This document shows positions 21,082 through 30,722 of a stretch of DNA of 64,000 nucleotides, piece after piece. This DNA is from Actinomyces wuliandei. GTDB lineage: Bacteria; Actinomycetota; Actinomycetes; Actinomycetales; Actinomycetaceae. The translations under genes were made by a program, and so were the position numbers. Positions within the stretch are counted from its first letter, which is position 1; the number at the start of each line of letters is the position of its first letter. The stretch covers positions 1 to 64,000 of the forward strand of contig NZ_CP025227.1 in assembly GCF_004010955.1 (NCBI RefSeq), in the 5' to 3' direction. A model generated the notes under the pieces. That model was not told the origin of the DNA and did not search any database. It worked only from the letters and a program-made list of their open reading frames with translations.

Positions 21082-22571
21082 TGCTCCACCACCGCGTCAA
21101 TCACCGTGGCGGCAATAGGGCCGGCCAGGGAGCCGCCGGTAGCGGTGGAGTCGGTGTCGGCGCCTCCGTCCAGCACGACAGCGACCGCCACGTCAGGGCT
21201 GTCGATATCCGTCCCGGCGAAACCGACGAACCATGTCGTCGGGCCGCCCTCGTCCGCCCCGGTCTCCGCAGTACCAGTCTTGCCAGCCACCGTCACGCCC
21301 GCCACCTGCGCGGTCCGCCCGGTACCGTCAGCCACGGTCTGTTGCATCAGCTGAGACAGGGAGGCAGCCGTGTCCGTGTCGATCGGGGTTCGGGCCACGG
21401 ACGGAGAGGTCGTGTCCACGACGTTGAGGTCGGAGTCCAGGGTTCGAGAGACCAGGTAGGGAGACATCTGGGTGCCGTTGTTGGCGACGGTGGCCGCGAC
21501 CATGGCCATCATCATCGGCGTCGCCCGCACTGAGGCCTGGCCGATCCCAGCCATGGCGGTCTGGGCCTCGGAGGTGTTCGCGGGATAGGTCGAAGGCGTG
21601 ACCGTCAGGGGGACCGACAGGTCACTGTCGAAGCCCCAGGCGCTGGCCTCTTCGGCCAGCTCCTCCTCCCCCACATCGATAGCCAGCTGCGCGAAGGGCG
21701 TGTTGCAGGACTCCATGAAGGCGTAGGCAAAGCTGACTGAGCCGTTGCCGCAGGACTCCCCGGCGTAGTTGCTCAGTGAGTGGCTGGTTCCCGGCAGGGT
21801 GATCGTGTCCGGGGCGCTGACCTCGGAGTCGGGGGTGACCGTTCCCAGCCGCAGTGCCGCAGCGGTGGTGAGGATCTTGAAGGTGGAGCCCGGCGGGTAC
21901 AGGTCGCCACCGATGGCGCGGTTGGTCAGGGGCTTGGAGGGGTCCTCGTTGAGGGCCTCAAGGGAGGCCTGGGCGGCGCTGCCGTCGTGGGTGGCAAGCG
22001 CGCTGGGATCGAAGGAGGGGGTGGAGACCATTGCCAGGACCGCGCCCGTGGAGGGGTCCAGGGCGACGACAGCGCCCTGACGCCCTGCTAGGGCGTCGTA
22101 GGCGGCCTGCTGCGCCTGGGGGTTGATTGTCAGCTCCAGGGCGCCGCCGCGCTGGGCGCCCCCGGTGACCAGTGACCTGACGCGAGAGGAGAACAGTGAG
22201 GGGTCGTCCCCGTTGAGCACGGAGTTACCGGCGCGCTCCATGGCGGTCATGGAGGCGAAGGAGGTGGCGAAGTAGCCGGTGACCGGCGCGTACACCTCGC
22301 CCCCGGGGTAGGTGCGCTGAAAGGCGTAGGCGTCGTCCGACTCCACGGTGTCGGCCACGGCGGTGTCACCGACGAGGATGGGGCCCCTGTCGGTGCCGAA
22401 CTGGGCGTAGACCGTACGTGAGTTCCGCGAGTCAGTCACAAGCGTCCCGTAGGAGGAGGCCGACTCCCACAGAGCGGGACGTGCCAGCCCCTGCACGCTG
22501 GTCAGCGACACCGACAGGGCAAGGAACATCACCAGGACCAGGGTGGTGACCTGACGGATCTGACGGTTCAT
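21078..22571 (-). CDS. pbpA: Penicillin-binding protein PbpA (class B transpeptidase)
   Basis: A D,D-transpeptidase that cross-links peptidoglycan, 497 residues. It has an N-terminal signal anchor (VTTLVLVMFLALSVSLTSV), the dimerisation part, and the penicillin-binding domain with SxxK (PGSTFKILT), SxN (ESCNTPF) and KTG (VAGKTGTAET). ATG 22571 is chosen because AGGAG lies six bases upstream and it overlaps the rodA stop (ATGA); the longer frame to 22688 would lie inside rodA. The partner glycosyltransferase is the adjacent RodA. Confidence 0.95.
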   Translation of the reverse strand: MNRQIRQVTTLVLVMFLALSVSLTSVQGLARPALWESASSYGTLVTDSRNSRTVYAQFGTDRGPILVGDTAVADTVESDDAYAFQRTYPGGEVYAPVTGYFATSFASMTAMERAGNSVLNGDDPSLFSSRVRSLVTGGAQRGGALELTINPQAQQAAYDALAGRQGAVVALDPSTGAVLAMVSTPSFDPSALATHDGSAAQASLEALNEDPSKPLTNRAIGGDLYPPGSTFKILTTAAALRLGTVTPDSEVSAPDTITLPGTSHSLSNYAGESCGNGSVSFAYAFMESCNTPFAQLAIDVGEEELAEEASAWGFDSDLSVPLTVTPSTYPANTSEAQTAMAGIGQASVRATPMMMAMVAATVANNGTQMSPYLVSRTLDSDLNVVDTTSPSVARTPIDTDTAASLSQLMQQTVADGTGRTAQVAGVTVAGKTGTAETGADEGGPTTWFVGFAGTDIDSPDVAVAVVLDGGADTDSTATGGSLAGPIAATVIDAVVEQ

Positions 22572-24325
22572 GTGCTCTCCTGCCCATCGGCTCCTGTGCC
22601 ACCAGGCGGGGTCTGCCGGAGCCCTCGAACCGGGGTCGGCGGCAGTGCGGCCTGGTGGGCGGACATGCCCTGGTAGGGACCCTGCCACTCAGGTACCTCG
22701 TGCGCGTCCGCAGTCGTGATCGTGGTCGTCTCCGCGTCGCTGCCCAGGAATCTGGGGGTGTCCGCGGTGGCATCGCTGTACCCGTCGGGAGTCAGGGGCA
22801 CCGCCTGCGGGTCTGGGACGGCGTCGTCCATGTCGTTGTCGATGTCGTCATCTATGCCGTCGATGCTGCCGTTGTCGCGGGCGTGCAGGACCTGGCTGCG
22901 CAGCGAGCTCGGCAGCTCGGCGGTGTCGATGATCTGAGGTGCCTGGGTGGAGGGGCGGCGGGCGGCGTCAGACAGCCGCATCAGCAGCGCCAGGATGATC
23001 CAGTTGGAGATGAGGGAGGAGCCGCCGTAGGCCAGGAAGGGTGTGGTCAGGCCCGTGAGCGGGATGAGCCGGGTGACTCCGCCAACCACCACGAAGACCT
23101 GCAGGCCGATAGTGAAGGACAGTCCGGTGGCCAGCAGCTTGCCAAAGCCGTCCCGCAAGGCCATGGCGGTGCGCAGCCCCCTTTGAACCAGGATGAGGTA
23201 CAGCAGGATGATTGCCAGGGACCCGGTCAGGCCCAGCTCCTCCCCCAGGGAGGCGATGATGAAGTCAGAGTTGGCGAAGGTGACCAGGCTGGGGTAGCCC
23301 TCACCCCACCCCGAGCCAACCAGCCCCCCGGAGGCCATTCCGAACAGGCCCGTCACCAGCTGCCAGGAGCCGCCGATGCCGTTGTAGACCTCGGGGTCCA
23401 TGGCATTGAGCCAGCCGTTGATGCGCTGCTGGACGTGGCTGAGGTGGGTCGCGGCGAACCAGGCGGCGGGCAGGAACAGCAGCCCGCCGATGAGCAGCCA
23501 GGAAGGACGGTCCGTGGCCACGTAGAGGACCACGACGAACAGGCCGAACAGCAGCACCGAGGAGCCCAGGTCGCGCTGGAGCACCAGGACGACGATACTC
23601 ACGCCCCACACCACCAGGAGCGGTCCCAGGTGACGGGCACGGGGCAGGTTCATCCACAGTACGCGGCGTCCGGCCAGTGCCAGGTTGTCACGGTTGGCCA
23701 CGAGGAAGGAGGCGAAGAAGACCGCCAGCAGCACCTTGGACAGCTCTGCGGGCTGGAAGGACATGGGGCCAATGATGATCCAGATCCGCGCCCCGTTGAC
23801 CTCTCGGCCGATGAGAGGCAGGAAGGGGAGCACCAGGAACACCAGTCCCAGCCACATGGCCCAGCGGTCCCACCGCCGCAGGTGCCGGTGGTCACGCACC
23901 ACCAGGACCGCGCAGAAGCAGAGGACGCCCAGGACGGTCCAGACCAGCTGCCTGTTGCCGACGTAGAACTCCGGCTGGTCGTTGCTGAGGTAGGCCAGGT
24001 CCAGCCGCTGGATCATGGCCAGGCCGATGCCGTTGAGGGCGACTGCGGTAGGCAGGATCACCGGGTCGGCCCAGGGGGCGGTGCGGCGGACCCACAGGTG
24101 GACGACCAGGGCGATGACGGCTAGGGCAGCGCCGAGCTGGAGGGTCTGTGCCGGAGAGGCGCCGGTGCGGTTGAGGGCAGTCAGGACGAAGCCTCCCAGA
24201 CCGATGACCAGGGCGATGCCAAGCAGCGCTGCCTCCGTCCAGCGGCCGGACCGTTGCGCGGAGCCGGCGGGGTGGATCGTGGCTACGCCCGGGGGGGTGC
24301 TGACGGGGGCGGGGGCGGCACTCAT
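22568..24325 (-). CDS. rodA: SEDS glycosyltransferase RodA/FtsW family
   Basis: A lipid-II polymerase of the SEDS family, 585 residues with about ten to twelve membrane segments. Family signatures include WIIIGPMSFQPAELSKVLLA, QRDLGSSVLLFGLF, SFGWGEGYPS-like loop (SGWGEGYPSLV) and PLTGLTTPFLAYGGSSLISN. A hydrophilic C-terminal tail of about 130 residues rich in Asp is unusual in length. ATG 24325 follows AGGAG and stands one base after the pstP stop. The frame stays open upstream to 25018, but that part is antisense-like composition inside pstP and is rejected. Confidence 0.95.
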   Translation of the reverse strand: MSAAPAPVSTPPGVATIHPAGSAQRSGRWTEAALLGIALVIGLGGFVLTALNRTGASPAQTLQLGAALAVIALVVHLWVRRTAPWADPVILPTAVALNGIGLAMIQRLDLAYLSNDQPEFYVGNRQLVWTVLGVLCFCAVLVVRDHRHLRRWDRWAMWLGLVFLVLPFLPLIGREVNGARIWIIIGPMSFQPAELSKVLLAVFFASFLVANRDNLALAGRRVLWMNLPRARHLGPLLVVWGVSIVVLVLQRDLGSSVLLFGLFVVVLYVATDRPSWLLIGGLLFLPAAWFAATHLSHVQQRINGWLNAMDPEVYNGIGGSWQLVTGLFGMASGGLVGSGWGEGYPSLVTFANSDFIIASLGEELGLTGSLAIILLYLILVQRGLRTAMALRDGFGKLLATGLSFTIGLQVFVVVGGVTRLIPLTGLTTPFLAYGGSSLISNWIILALLMRLSDAARRPSTQAPQIIDTAELPSSLRSQVLHARDNGSIDGIDDDIDNDMDDAVPDPQAVPLTPDGYSDATADTPRFLGSDAETTTITTADAHEVPEWQGPYQGMSAHQAALPPTPVRGLRQTPPGGTGADGQEST

Positions 24326-24326
24326 C

Positions 24327-25889
24327 TCAGCGCTCCTGGGTGGGGGTCGGGGAACCGCTGGGAGAGGGAGGCTGAGGTGTCGGCGGTGATGTCGTCGATG
24401 CTGCCGTTGTCGCTGACGCTGCGGGGGTGGCTGGCGGTGCCGTGGAGCCTGGTGCTGTCGGCGTGGCGCTGCTGGTGGCCTCGGCCTCGGGGCCGGTCCT
24501 GGTGTGGCTGGACACCGTGACCTCGACGTAGCGACGTGCTGAGGGCAGGGAGTCGCGGTACACCGTGTCGTCCAGCAGGTCCCGCATGCGCTCGTCGAGG
24601 TCCTCCACGGTTGGCTCGGAGTAGGTCTCCACCACGTGGCTGAGCTCCAGCGGACCCAGGGACTGGGGGATCCCGCGGTAGATCGCCACCTGGTTGTCCA
24701 AGGTGGTGACGTAGTAGTGGGTCTGTGTCCATCGGTAGAACAGGAATCCTGCCCCCAGGACAGCAGCCAGCAGGACCAGGGAGCCGACAAGGGTCCTGCG
24801 GCGGCTGTGACGTCGTGCTGCACGCTGGGCGTCCGCCTCGGCTGCGACCGCTTCCCAGGCTGCCTCGGCGTCCTCGTCCTCGTGACCGACGTCAGCGCCA
24901 CCAGCGGCGTTGCCTTTGTCTGCCTCCAGCGTGGCCATGAGTGCGGCAGCCTTGGCCGCTGGTGTCGAGGGGCCGCTGCGGGACGCCTTCTGGGAAGAGT
25001 CGGCGTGTATCCGCTCATCGTCGTGCCCGGTCTGTCCTCCGGTGTCGCTGGTGGTGGTGCCCGCCCGGCCGGAGGAACGGGCGGCAGCAGCAGCGCGCTC
25101 CTGGGCGAGGCGCTCGGTGGCGGCGCTGCCGACGACCTGGGGGTCGCTCTGCGGGTCGGGCTCGTTCCTGACGACGTCGAACACCACTGCGGTCACGTTG
25201 TCCGGTCCGCCCGCCCGAAGGGCCAGGTCGATGAGCTGGTCGGCGGCCTGGCCCGGGTCAGTGACCGAGGCCAGCACCTCCCCGATGGTCTCCGCGCTGA
25301 CCGGGCCTGACAGCCCGTCGGAGCACAGGAGCCAGCGGTCGCCCGGTACTGCCTCGCGGATCGACTCGTCGAGCTGGACGTCGCCCTCAGCGTCTCCCAG
25401 GACGCGCAGCAGGACCGAGCGCTGCGGGTGCTGCCGGGCCTGGTCGCGCGTCAGCCGCCCGGTCTCCACCAGGTACTCCACGAAGGTGTGGTCGGTGGTG
25501 ACCTGTGTCAGGGTCCCGTCACGTAGCATGTAGGCCCGCGAGTCCCCCACGTGGATCATGGCCAGCTTGTTGCCGGAACGCATGACACCGATGCACGTGG
25601 TCCCCAGCCCGGCCAGGTCCGGGTCCTGGGCGGACAGGGAGACAAGCTCTGCGTGGGCGGCGTGGACAGCCTCACGCATGAGACCGAGGAGCTCCCCGGC
25701 CTGGTGGGAGTCGGCGTCCAGGGGCATGAGGTGCTCAACGGCGACGGCAGAGGCGATGTCGCCGCCGGCGGGGCCGCCCATGCCGTCGCACAGCACGCAC
25801 AGGTGCGGCCCGGCATAGCCGGCGTCCTGGTTGGACTGGCGCACGAGGCCGACGTCGGACCTGGCGGCAAAGCGCAGGGAGATGGTCAT
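24327..25889 (-). CDS. pstP: PP2C-family Ser/Thr phosphatase PstP
   Basis: The phosphatase that reverses PknA/PknB phosphorylation. The 520 residues comprise the PP2C domain (1 to about 235) with metal-binding motifs SNQDAGYAG, CDGMGGPAGGDIAS, HVGDSRAYMLRDG, LCSDGLSG and GGPDNVTAVV, a low-complexity linker, one membrane segment near 365-385 (TLVGSLVLLAAVLGAGFLF) and an outer part ending in an Ala/Thr/Pro-rich tail. The ATG overlaps the fhaB stop (ATGA). Confidence 0.95.
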   Translation of the reverse strand: MTISLRFAARSDVGLVRQSNQDAGYAGPHLCVLCDGMGGPAGGDIASAVAVEHLMPLDADSHQAGELLGLMREAVHAAHAELVSLSAQDPDLAGLGTTCIGVMRSGNKLAMIHVGDSRAYMLRDGTLTQVTTDHTFVEYLVETGRLTRDQARQHPQRSVLLRVLGDAEGDVQLDESIREAVPGDRWLLCSDGLSGPVSAETIGEVLASVTDPGQAADQLIDLALRAGGPDNVTAVVFDVVRNEPDPQSDPQVVGSAATERLAQERAAAAARSSGRAGTTTSDTGGQTGHDDERIHADSSQKASRSGPSTPAAKAAALMATLEADKGNAAGGADVGHEDEDAEAAWEAVAAEADAQRAARRHSRRRTLVGSLVLLAAVLGAGFLFYRWTQTHYYVTTLDNQVAIYRGIPQSLGPLELSHVVETYSEPTVEDLDERMRDLLDDTVYRDSLPSARRYVEVTVSSHTRTGPEAEATSSATPTAPGSTAPPATPAASATTAASTTSPPTPQPPSPSGSPTPTQER

Positions 25890-26356
25890 GAGCGCAGCTC
25901 CAACGTCGTCTGCCCGATGCGGACCGGGGTGTTCACGGGCAGCTCGACGGCTCCGTGCACGGGTGCCCCGTTCATGGTGGTCCCGTTGGTCGAGCCGAGG
26001 TCCTCAAGCCACCAGGAGCCCTCCTTGGGGAAGACGCGGGCGTGCCGGGAGGAGGCGTAGGAGTCGTCCAGGACCAGCGTGCACGAGGGTGAGCGGCCGA
26101 TGATGATCGAGGTGGGGCTCAAGGGGACGGTAGAGCCGGCCAGCGGTCCCTCTGTGATGAGGAGCCGGGAGGCGCTGCGTCGTCGACTGCGGGAGGGTGA
26201 GGGCTCTGAGGGGCGGGAGGGGCGTCGCCGGGACGAGGAGGAGGTGCTCGGTGTCTCGGCGACGTCCCGGCGCAGGGCGCGCACGGCGAGGAACAGGAAC
26301 GCCCACAGCAGGGCCAGGTAGCCCAGCCGCAGGATGGAGAAGACGAGCTCGTTCAC
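25886..26356 (-). CDS. fhaB: FHA-domain membrane protein FhaB (FipA-like)
   Basis: A 156-residue protein with an N-terminal membrane helix (ILRLGYLALLWAFLFLAV), a Ser/Arg-rich linker and one FHA phosphothreonine-binding domain (IIIGRSPSCTLVLDD, SSRHARVF, DLGSTNGTTMNG). In mycobacteria the equivalent links PknA/B signals to FtsZ and FtsQ. It overlaps fhaA and pstP by four bases on each side. Confidence 0.93.
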   Translation of the reverse strand: MNELVFSILRLGYLALLWAFLFLAVRALRRDVAETPSTSSSSRRRPSRPSEPSPSRSRRRSASRLLITEGPLAGSTVPLSPTSIIIGRSPSCTLVLDDSYASSRHARVFPKEGSWWLEDLGSTNGTTMNGAPVHGAVELPVNTPVRIGQTTLELRS

Positions 26357-27060
26357 CCGTTGGCCCCGACTGACTGGGTGCCGTCCCAGAACATGATCTG
26401 GGTACGGCCGATGGTCAGGGTGTTGCCGTCCACCAGGGTGACGGCGTCCACGCGCTGGCCCTCGACAAAGGTGCCGTTGGTCGAGCCCATGTCCGTGGCG
26501 ATCGTGTTGCCCTGCGTCAGCCGGATCTCCAGGTGTCGGCGGGAGACGCCCGAGTCGTCGACGATGATGTCGGCCTCGCTGCCGCGGCCGATGATGGTGA
26601 CTGGGCCGGTGAGCAGGTAGCGCTGGCCGTTGATGTCCACGATGGGGTGGGATGGTGATGCCGCTGCGGCCGCAGCCGGGGCCGCAGCGCCGCGGCGTGT
26701 GGAGGACTCGATCTCCACGGCGGGGGCGTTGGGGGCGTCGTTGGCCACGAAGGTGACCTCGACCGGGCCGACGAAGGAGTAGCCCTGCTCCGCGGCGTGC
26801 GTGGTGGCGACCTCCTCCATCTGCCGGACCATCTCGTCCTGGCCCCAGGCGGTGATGCGCTCGATGCTCGCAGGTGCCAGGTGGATGCGGAAGATGTTGG
26901 GAACCACGGAGCGGTCGCGCGCGAAGGACGCGGCCCGCTTGTCCATGGTCTCCCGCAGCTTCGAGGCGATCTCAATGGGCTCGACGTCGTCCGAGAAACG
27001 CGACATGGCGCGGTTCGCGACGTTCTCGACGCCTTTCTCGAACTTGTCCAGGAAACCCAT
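26353..27060 (-). CDS. fhaA: DUF3662/FHA-domain protein FhaA
   Basis: The first gene of the operon, 235 residues. Residues 1-120 are the DUF3662 domain (MGFLDKFEKGVENVANRAMS, IEIASKLRETMDKRA, VVPNIFRIHLAP), then an Ala-rich linker and a C-terminal FHA domain (VTIIGRGSEADIIVDD, VSRRHLEI, DMGSTNGTFVEG). FhaA binds phosphorylated MviN/FhaB-type partners in mycobacteria. ATG 27060 follows GGGGAGG; a longer frame to 27171 has no ribosome site. The gap to the tRNA-Leu gene should hold the operon promoter. Confidence 0.94.
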   Translation of the reverse strand: MGFLDKFEKGVENVANRAMSRFSDDVEPIEIASKLRETMDKRAASFARDRSVVPNIFRIHLAPASIERITAWGQDEMVRQMEEVATTHAAEQGYSFVGPVEVTFVANDAPNAPAVEIESSTRRGAAAPAAAAAASPSHPIVDINGQRYLLTGPVTIIGRGSEADIIVDDSGVSRRHLEIRLTQGNTIATDMGSTNGTFVEGQRVDAVTLVDGNTLTIGRTQIMFWDGTQSVGANG

Positions 27061-27311
27061 GGACGTTACCTCCCCAGAGTAGTGTGCGACAGCCCTGTAG
27101 GGCCGGGAGACAGAACTGCCCCGTCTCCCTGGGCCTGCGGCAGGCGATGCCCTGACCCAGCCTTGGCCCATCGTAACCGTAGTGAGCCCCCGACAGGGAA
27201 GACAGGACAGGGGTGGCGTCTCAGCAAAGTGTCGTGATCGGTCTCATAGTTCGCCTGGGAGGCTCTGATTGGACGAGGATGGGTTGGGGCGGCTATTCTC
27301 ATACCCGCTTC

Positions 27312-27395
27312 GCGCGAGTGGCGGAATTGGTAGACGCGCACGGTTCAGGTCCGTGTGATCTTACGATCATGGGGGTTCGAGTCCCCCCCCGCGCA
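27312..27395 (+). tRNA. tRNA-Leu (CAG)
   Basis: An 84-base class II tRNA: D-arm GCGGAATTGGTAGACGC, anticodon stem-loop CACGGTTCAGGTCCGTG with anticodon CAG, variable arm TGATCTTACGATCA and T-arm GGGGGTTCGAGTCCCCC. The acceptor GCGCGAG pairs with CCCGCGC except for an A-C mismatch at the sixth pair, where family members have T. The discriminator is A and CCA is not encoded. Confidence 0.93.
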
Positions 27396-27400
27396 CGGCC

Positions 27401-27430
27401 AGGCCCAGGTCAGTGTGACCTGGGCCTTTG
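27401..27430 (+). terminator. Intrinsic terminator after tRNA-Leu
   Basis: A perfect 12-bp stem (AGGCCCAGGTCA at 27401-27412 with TGACCTGGGCCT at 27416-27427, loop GTG) begins five bases after the tRNA end and is followed by TTTGTGTGT. It is well placed to end the tRNA transcript. Confidence 0.85.
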
Positions 27431-27634
27431 TGTGTCTGAGGACCCAGGCGGCGAGGACCGGTCAGCCTGGGCAGCATACTTGCGACAGCATCTGCGGCGC
27501 CCCGGAAGACACTGCCTGCCTGACCGTGGTCCCGGCGCCTGCCGCCCCTGTGGACTGTCGTCACCGGGTACCGCTGCACCCCGGTATGACAAAGACCACC
27601 GAGATGGGGTGTGGTGTTCTGGGCCGCCAGGCCC

Positions 27635-27841
27635 CTAGCAGCAGCCGGTGGAGACCTTCCTCTCCGCAGCCTCTGCACGGGCACGCCAGAACTCACGCTC
27701 CCCCATCGGTGCGCAGCCCGGGCGCTCGTGACAGTGGCGCTGCAGGTAGCGCTCGTAGGCGGACTCTCCCGTCATGTCCCGCCACAGGCGCCGGGTACGG
27801 TCCACGACCTCACGCAGGCGCGGCACCGGCGCCCACCTCAC
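27635..27841 (-). CDS. YbdD/YjiX-family small protein
   Basis: A 68-residue protein with the pattern MTGESAYERYLQRH, HERPGCAPMGEREFWRAR and a CC C-terminus, typical of the small DUF466 (YbdD/YjiX) protein encoded beside carbon-starvation carriers. Its GTG start overlaps the cstA stop (GTGA), so the two are one operon. In E. coli the relative accompanies pyruvate/peptide carriers; its exact role is unclear. Confidence 0.9.
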   Translation of the reverse strand: MRWAPVPRLREVVDRTRRLWRDMTGESAYERYLQRHCHERPGCAPMGEREFWRARAEAAERKVSTGCC

Positions 27842-30225
27842 CTGCCGCCACCGGAGGCCGAGGGCTGGCTGGTCTCCGCCGCACGCCTGGCAACGAGCCG
27901 GGGATCCCCGACCTGCTCGTACTCCCGAGCCACCTTCCTGGCCAGCGGTGAGGCCACCATGGTGTCGGGGGCGTAGAAGGCCGACTCCTGGTAGGGGTCC
28001 TCCGACGTCGTCGTGTCACCTGTGCGCAGCACCGTGACGACACGTCGCAGGGCACAGACCATGGTGAAGGCCACCATGAGGACGAAGACGACCGACAGGG
28101 TGCCCTGGATGAACGTGTTGCGCACGATGGCCTCCTGCTCGGCGACCGCTTCCGGGTCGGTGAGGGTGGGCAGGAGCTCGCGGGCGTCACGCCACTGCTG
28201 CCAGTAGCCGACCCGGGGGTCGGTGGAGAAGATCTTCTGCCAGGAGGCGGTGAAGGTGACTGCGGTGTCGAAGACCAGCGGCACCAGGGGTATCCACACC
28301 CACCTCACATAGCCCTTGCGGACCACGATGACCGTGGCTACCAGCAGGGCCACGGCGGCGATCAGCTGGTTGGCGATCCCGAAGAGCGGGTAGAGGGTCT
28401 GGATCCCGCCGCGTGGGTCGGTCACCCCCATGAGCAGCAGCGAGCCCCAGGCGGCCACGACGACCGCCGTCGAGCTCCACGCGCCCAGCCGCCAGGAGGG
28501 GTCCTTGAACCTCGGGAACACGTTGCCCAGCGCGTCGGAGAGCTGGAAGCGGGCCACGCGGGTCACCGCGTCCACAGCGGAGAGGATGAACAGGGCCTCG
28601 AACATGATGGCGAAGTGGTACCAGAAGCCCATCATTGTGCGCCCGCCTCCGATCTGGTGGAGGATGTGGGCCATACCCACGCTCAGGGTCGGTGCCCCGC
28701 CGGTGCGTGAGACCACCGAGGGCTCTCCCATGTCGGCAGCGACCTGCTCCAGTGCCTCGGTCCCGGTGTAGGTGGCAGGGTTGCCCTCCTCGTCCCAGGA
28801 GTCCCAGCTGGGTGTGAGGGATCTTCCCCGGGCGTCGGTCACCTCAAGGTTGGACACAGCGGTGCTGGCCACCTCCTCGCGGGACTGGGCCGTTGCCACG
28901 ACCTCCTCCCCCGCCAGCGCGTCCAGCGACGCCTCAGAGGTGTTCATGGAGAAGTAGACGCCCGGGCTCAGTGACACCGCTGCGGCCAGGGCCATGACCG
29001 CCACGAAGGACTCCATGAGCATGCCCGCGTAGCCGATCATGCGGGTCTGGCTCTCCTTCTCGATCATCTTGGGGCTGGTCCCGGAGGAGACCATGGAGTG
29101 CATACCTGACAGCGCCCCGCAGGCGATGGTGATGAACAGGAAGGGGAAGAGGGTGCCCGCGAACACGGGGCCTTCCGTGTTGGAGGCGAACTCGGAGACT
29201 GCGGCGACCTCGACGAGCGGACGCACGATGATGATACCGATGGCCAGGACGAGGATGGTGCCGACCTTCATGAAGGTGGACAGGTAGTCCCTCGGCGTCA
29301 GCAGCACCCACACGGGCAGGACCGCCGCCAGGAAGCCGTAGACGATCATCGCCCACACCAGCGTGGTGGGAGACAGGTGGAGGTGCTCGCCCAGGGGGGA
29401 CTCGGCGACCCAGCGCCCCCCGATGATGACGGCGATGAGCACGACGAACCCGGCTACCGACACCTGGGTAATCCTGCCGGGAGCGACGTAGCGCAGCCAC
29501 AGCCCCATCCCCACGGCGATGGGGATCGTGCACCCCACGGAGAACACACCCCACGGGGACTCCGCCAGGGCGTTGACGCAGACCATGGCCAGCACCGCCA
29601 GGACGATCATGAGCATGACGAACACGACGACCGTTGCCACGGCGCCTCCCACGCGCCCGATCTCGTCAGTGGCCATCTGGCCCAGCGAGCGCCCGCCCCG
29701 GCGCATGGAGAAGAACAGGACCAGCATGTCCTGGACGGCGCCGGCGACCAGGACCCCGACGATGATCCACAGGGTGCCGGGCAGGTAGCCCATCTGGGCG
29801 GCCAGGACCGGCCCCACCAGCGGCCCTGCCCCGGCGATGGCGGCGAAGTGGTGGCCGTAGAGGACGACCCGGTGGGTGGGGTCGAAGTCACGCCCGTTGT
29901 TGATGCGCTCGGCGGGGGTGGCGTTGGTGTCGTCGGGGCGCATGATCCTGCGCTGGATGTAGAGGGCGTAGAAGCGGTACCCGATGGCGTAGGTGCACAC
30001 CGCTGTGACGACGAACCAGATGGTGTTGACGCTCTCCCCGCGGACCATGGCCAGCATCCACCAGCCCAGGACGCCCAGGGCCGTGATGACCGCCCACAGG
30101 GCGGTCTTGGCCGGGGTCCAGCGGTTGTCCGGCAGCGTCCCGACGGGGACGCCGTCCTTGTTGCGGAGGATGCGTCGCTCGTCCTCGGGCGTGTAGGTAG
30201 GTTGGGCAGCGGACTGCTGGGACAT
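27838..30225 (-). CDS. cstA: Carbon starvation protein A (CstA)
   Basis: A multi-span carrier of the CstA family, 795 residues, with about 16-18 membrane segments. E. coli relatives carry pyruvate or peptides under starvation. Family motifs include NGRDFDPTHRVVLYGHHFAA, AGAGPLVGPVLAAQMGYLPG, GAVQDMLVLFFSMRRGGRS, FITIACGALSGMHSMVSSGT and PLFGIANQLIAAVAL. ATG 30225 follows GAGGAGTGACCC. The downstream YbdD-like gene overlaps. The gene stands alone on the minus strand with no local two-component system. Confidence 0.96.
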   Translation of the reverse strand: MSQQSAAQPTYTPEDERRILRNKDGVPVGTLPDNRWTPAKTALWAVITALGVLGWWMLAMVRGESVNTIWFVVTAVCTYAIGYRFYALYIQRRIMRPDDTNATPAERINNGRDFDPTHRVVLYGHHFAAIAGAGPLVGPVLAAQMGYLPGTLWIIVGVLVAGAVQDMLVLFFSMRRGGRSLGQMATDEIGRVGGAVATVVVFVMLMIVLAVLAMVCVNALAESPWGVFSVGCTIPIAVGMGLWLRYVAPGRITQVSVAGFVVLIAVIIGGRWVAESPLGEHLHLSPTTLVWAMIVYGFLAAVLPVWVLLTPRDYLSTFMKVGTILVLAIGIIIVRPLVEVAAVSEFASNTEGPVFAGTLFPFLFITIACGALSGMHSMVSSGTSPKMIEKESQTRMIGYAGMLMESFVAVMALAAAVSLSPGVYFSMNTSEASLDALAGEEVVATAQSREEVASTAVSNLEVTDARGRSLTPSWDSWDEEGNPATYTGTEALEQVAADMGEPSVVSRTGGAPTLSVGMAHILHQIGGGRTMMGFWYHFAIMFEALFILSAVDAVTRVARFQLSDALGNVFPRFKDPSWRLGAWSSTAVVVAAWGSLLLMGVTDPRGGIQTLYPLFGIANQLIAAVALLVATVIVVRKGYVRWVWIPLVPLVFDTAVTFTASWQKIFSTDPRVGYWQQWRDARELLPTLTDPEAVAEQEAIVRNTFIQGTLSVVFVLMVAFTMVCALRRVVTVLRTGDTTTSEDPYQESAFYAPDTMVASPLARKVAREYEQVGDPRLVARRAAETSQPSASGGGR

Positions 30226-30722
30226 GGGTCACTCCTCGACGGTGAGGGTGCTGGTGGGGCTGCTTGGTGCGGTGTGGGTCGGGTCGGCCAGGATCAGGGT
30301 GGGCCCTCTAGCGGCCTGCTGCCCACCGGGCGGTGCAGACCCGGGAGGGCCGAGCCGGGGACCGACCTGTCCAGGATATCCCTGTGCTGGGCTTTGCGGA
30401 AGAGGGTGGGCGGATTCCAGGGAGTGCTGCGGGGGCATAGACGGGTGACCCGAGGTGCGTCCGCCGGGTTCATGTCGTGCGATTGGCTGGGACCGCACCC
30501 ATCACACCCTGCGTGTCGCGGTGTAGCGCAGGGGTGCAGTGCACGTGTGCACAGCTGGTCAGCGGCTCCGGGCAGTACGGGATGATCCGTACCGTGCCGC
30601 AGGAGATCTTTTCTCTGAATCTGGGTCGGAATAATAAGAATGTCCTTGAGTATTGGTCCGGCAAGTACCAACCCGGTGACTGCGCTGCCCCCACTGCATG
30701 GGACGAGCGCTCAGGAGGCGCC
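30226..30722. other. Gene-free gap upstream of cstA
   Basis: Nearly 500 bases without a credible gene. The middle (about 30605-30660) is relatively AT-rich for this window (GGAATAATAAGAATGTCC), which could be a promoter for the downstream oxidoreductase gene before it decayed. A short near-palindrome GTGCAGTGCACGTGTGCAC lies around 30535-30553. Open frames crossing the region show no family pattern. Confidence 0.5.

Noticed and set aside
22655..24124. Plus-strand frame of 489 codons opposite rodA
   Set aside because: Gln/Gly/Asp-rich antisense of a membrane protein gene; typical shadow in high-GC DNA.
24326..25018. N-terminal extension of the rodA frame
   Set aside because: The added ~231 codons lie inside pstP in another frame and read as Thr/Arg/Pro/Gln runs; rodA has a proper ribosome site at 24325.
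29377..30585. Plus-strand frame of 402 codons opposite cstA
   Set aside because: Asp/His/Gly-rich antisense of a membrane protein; no start signal or family.
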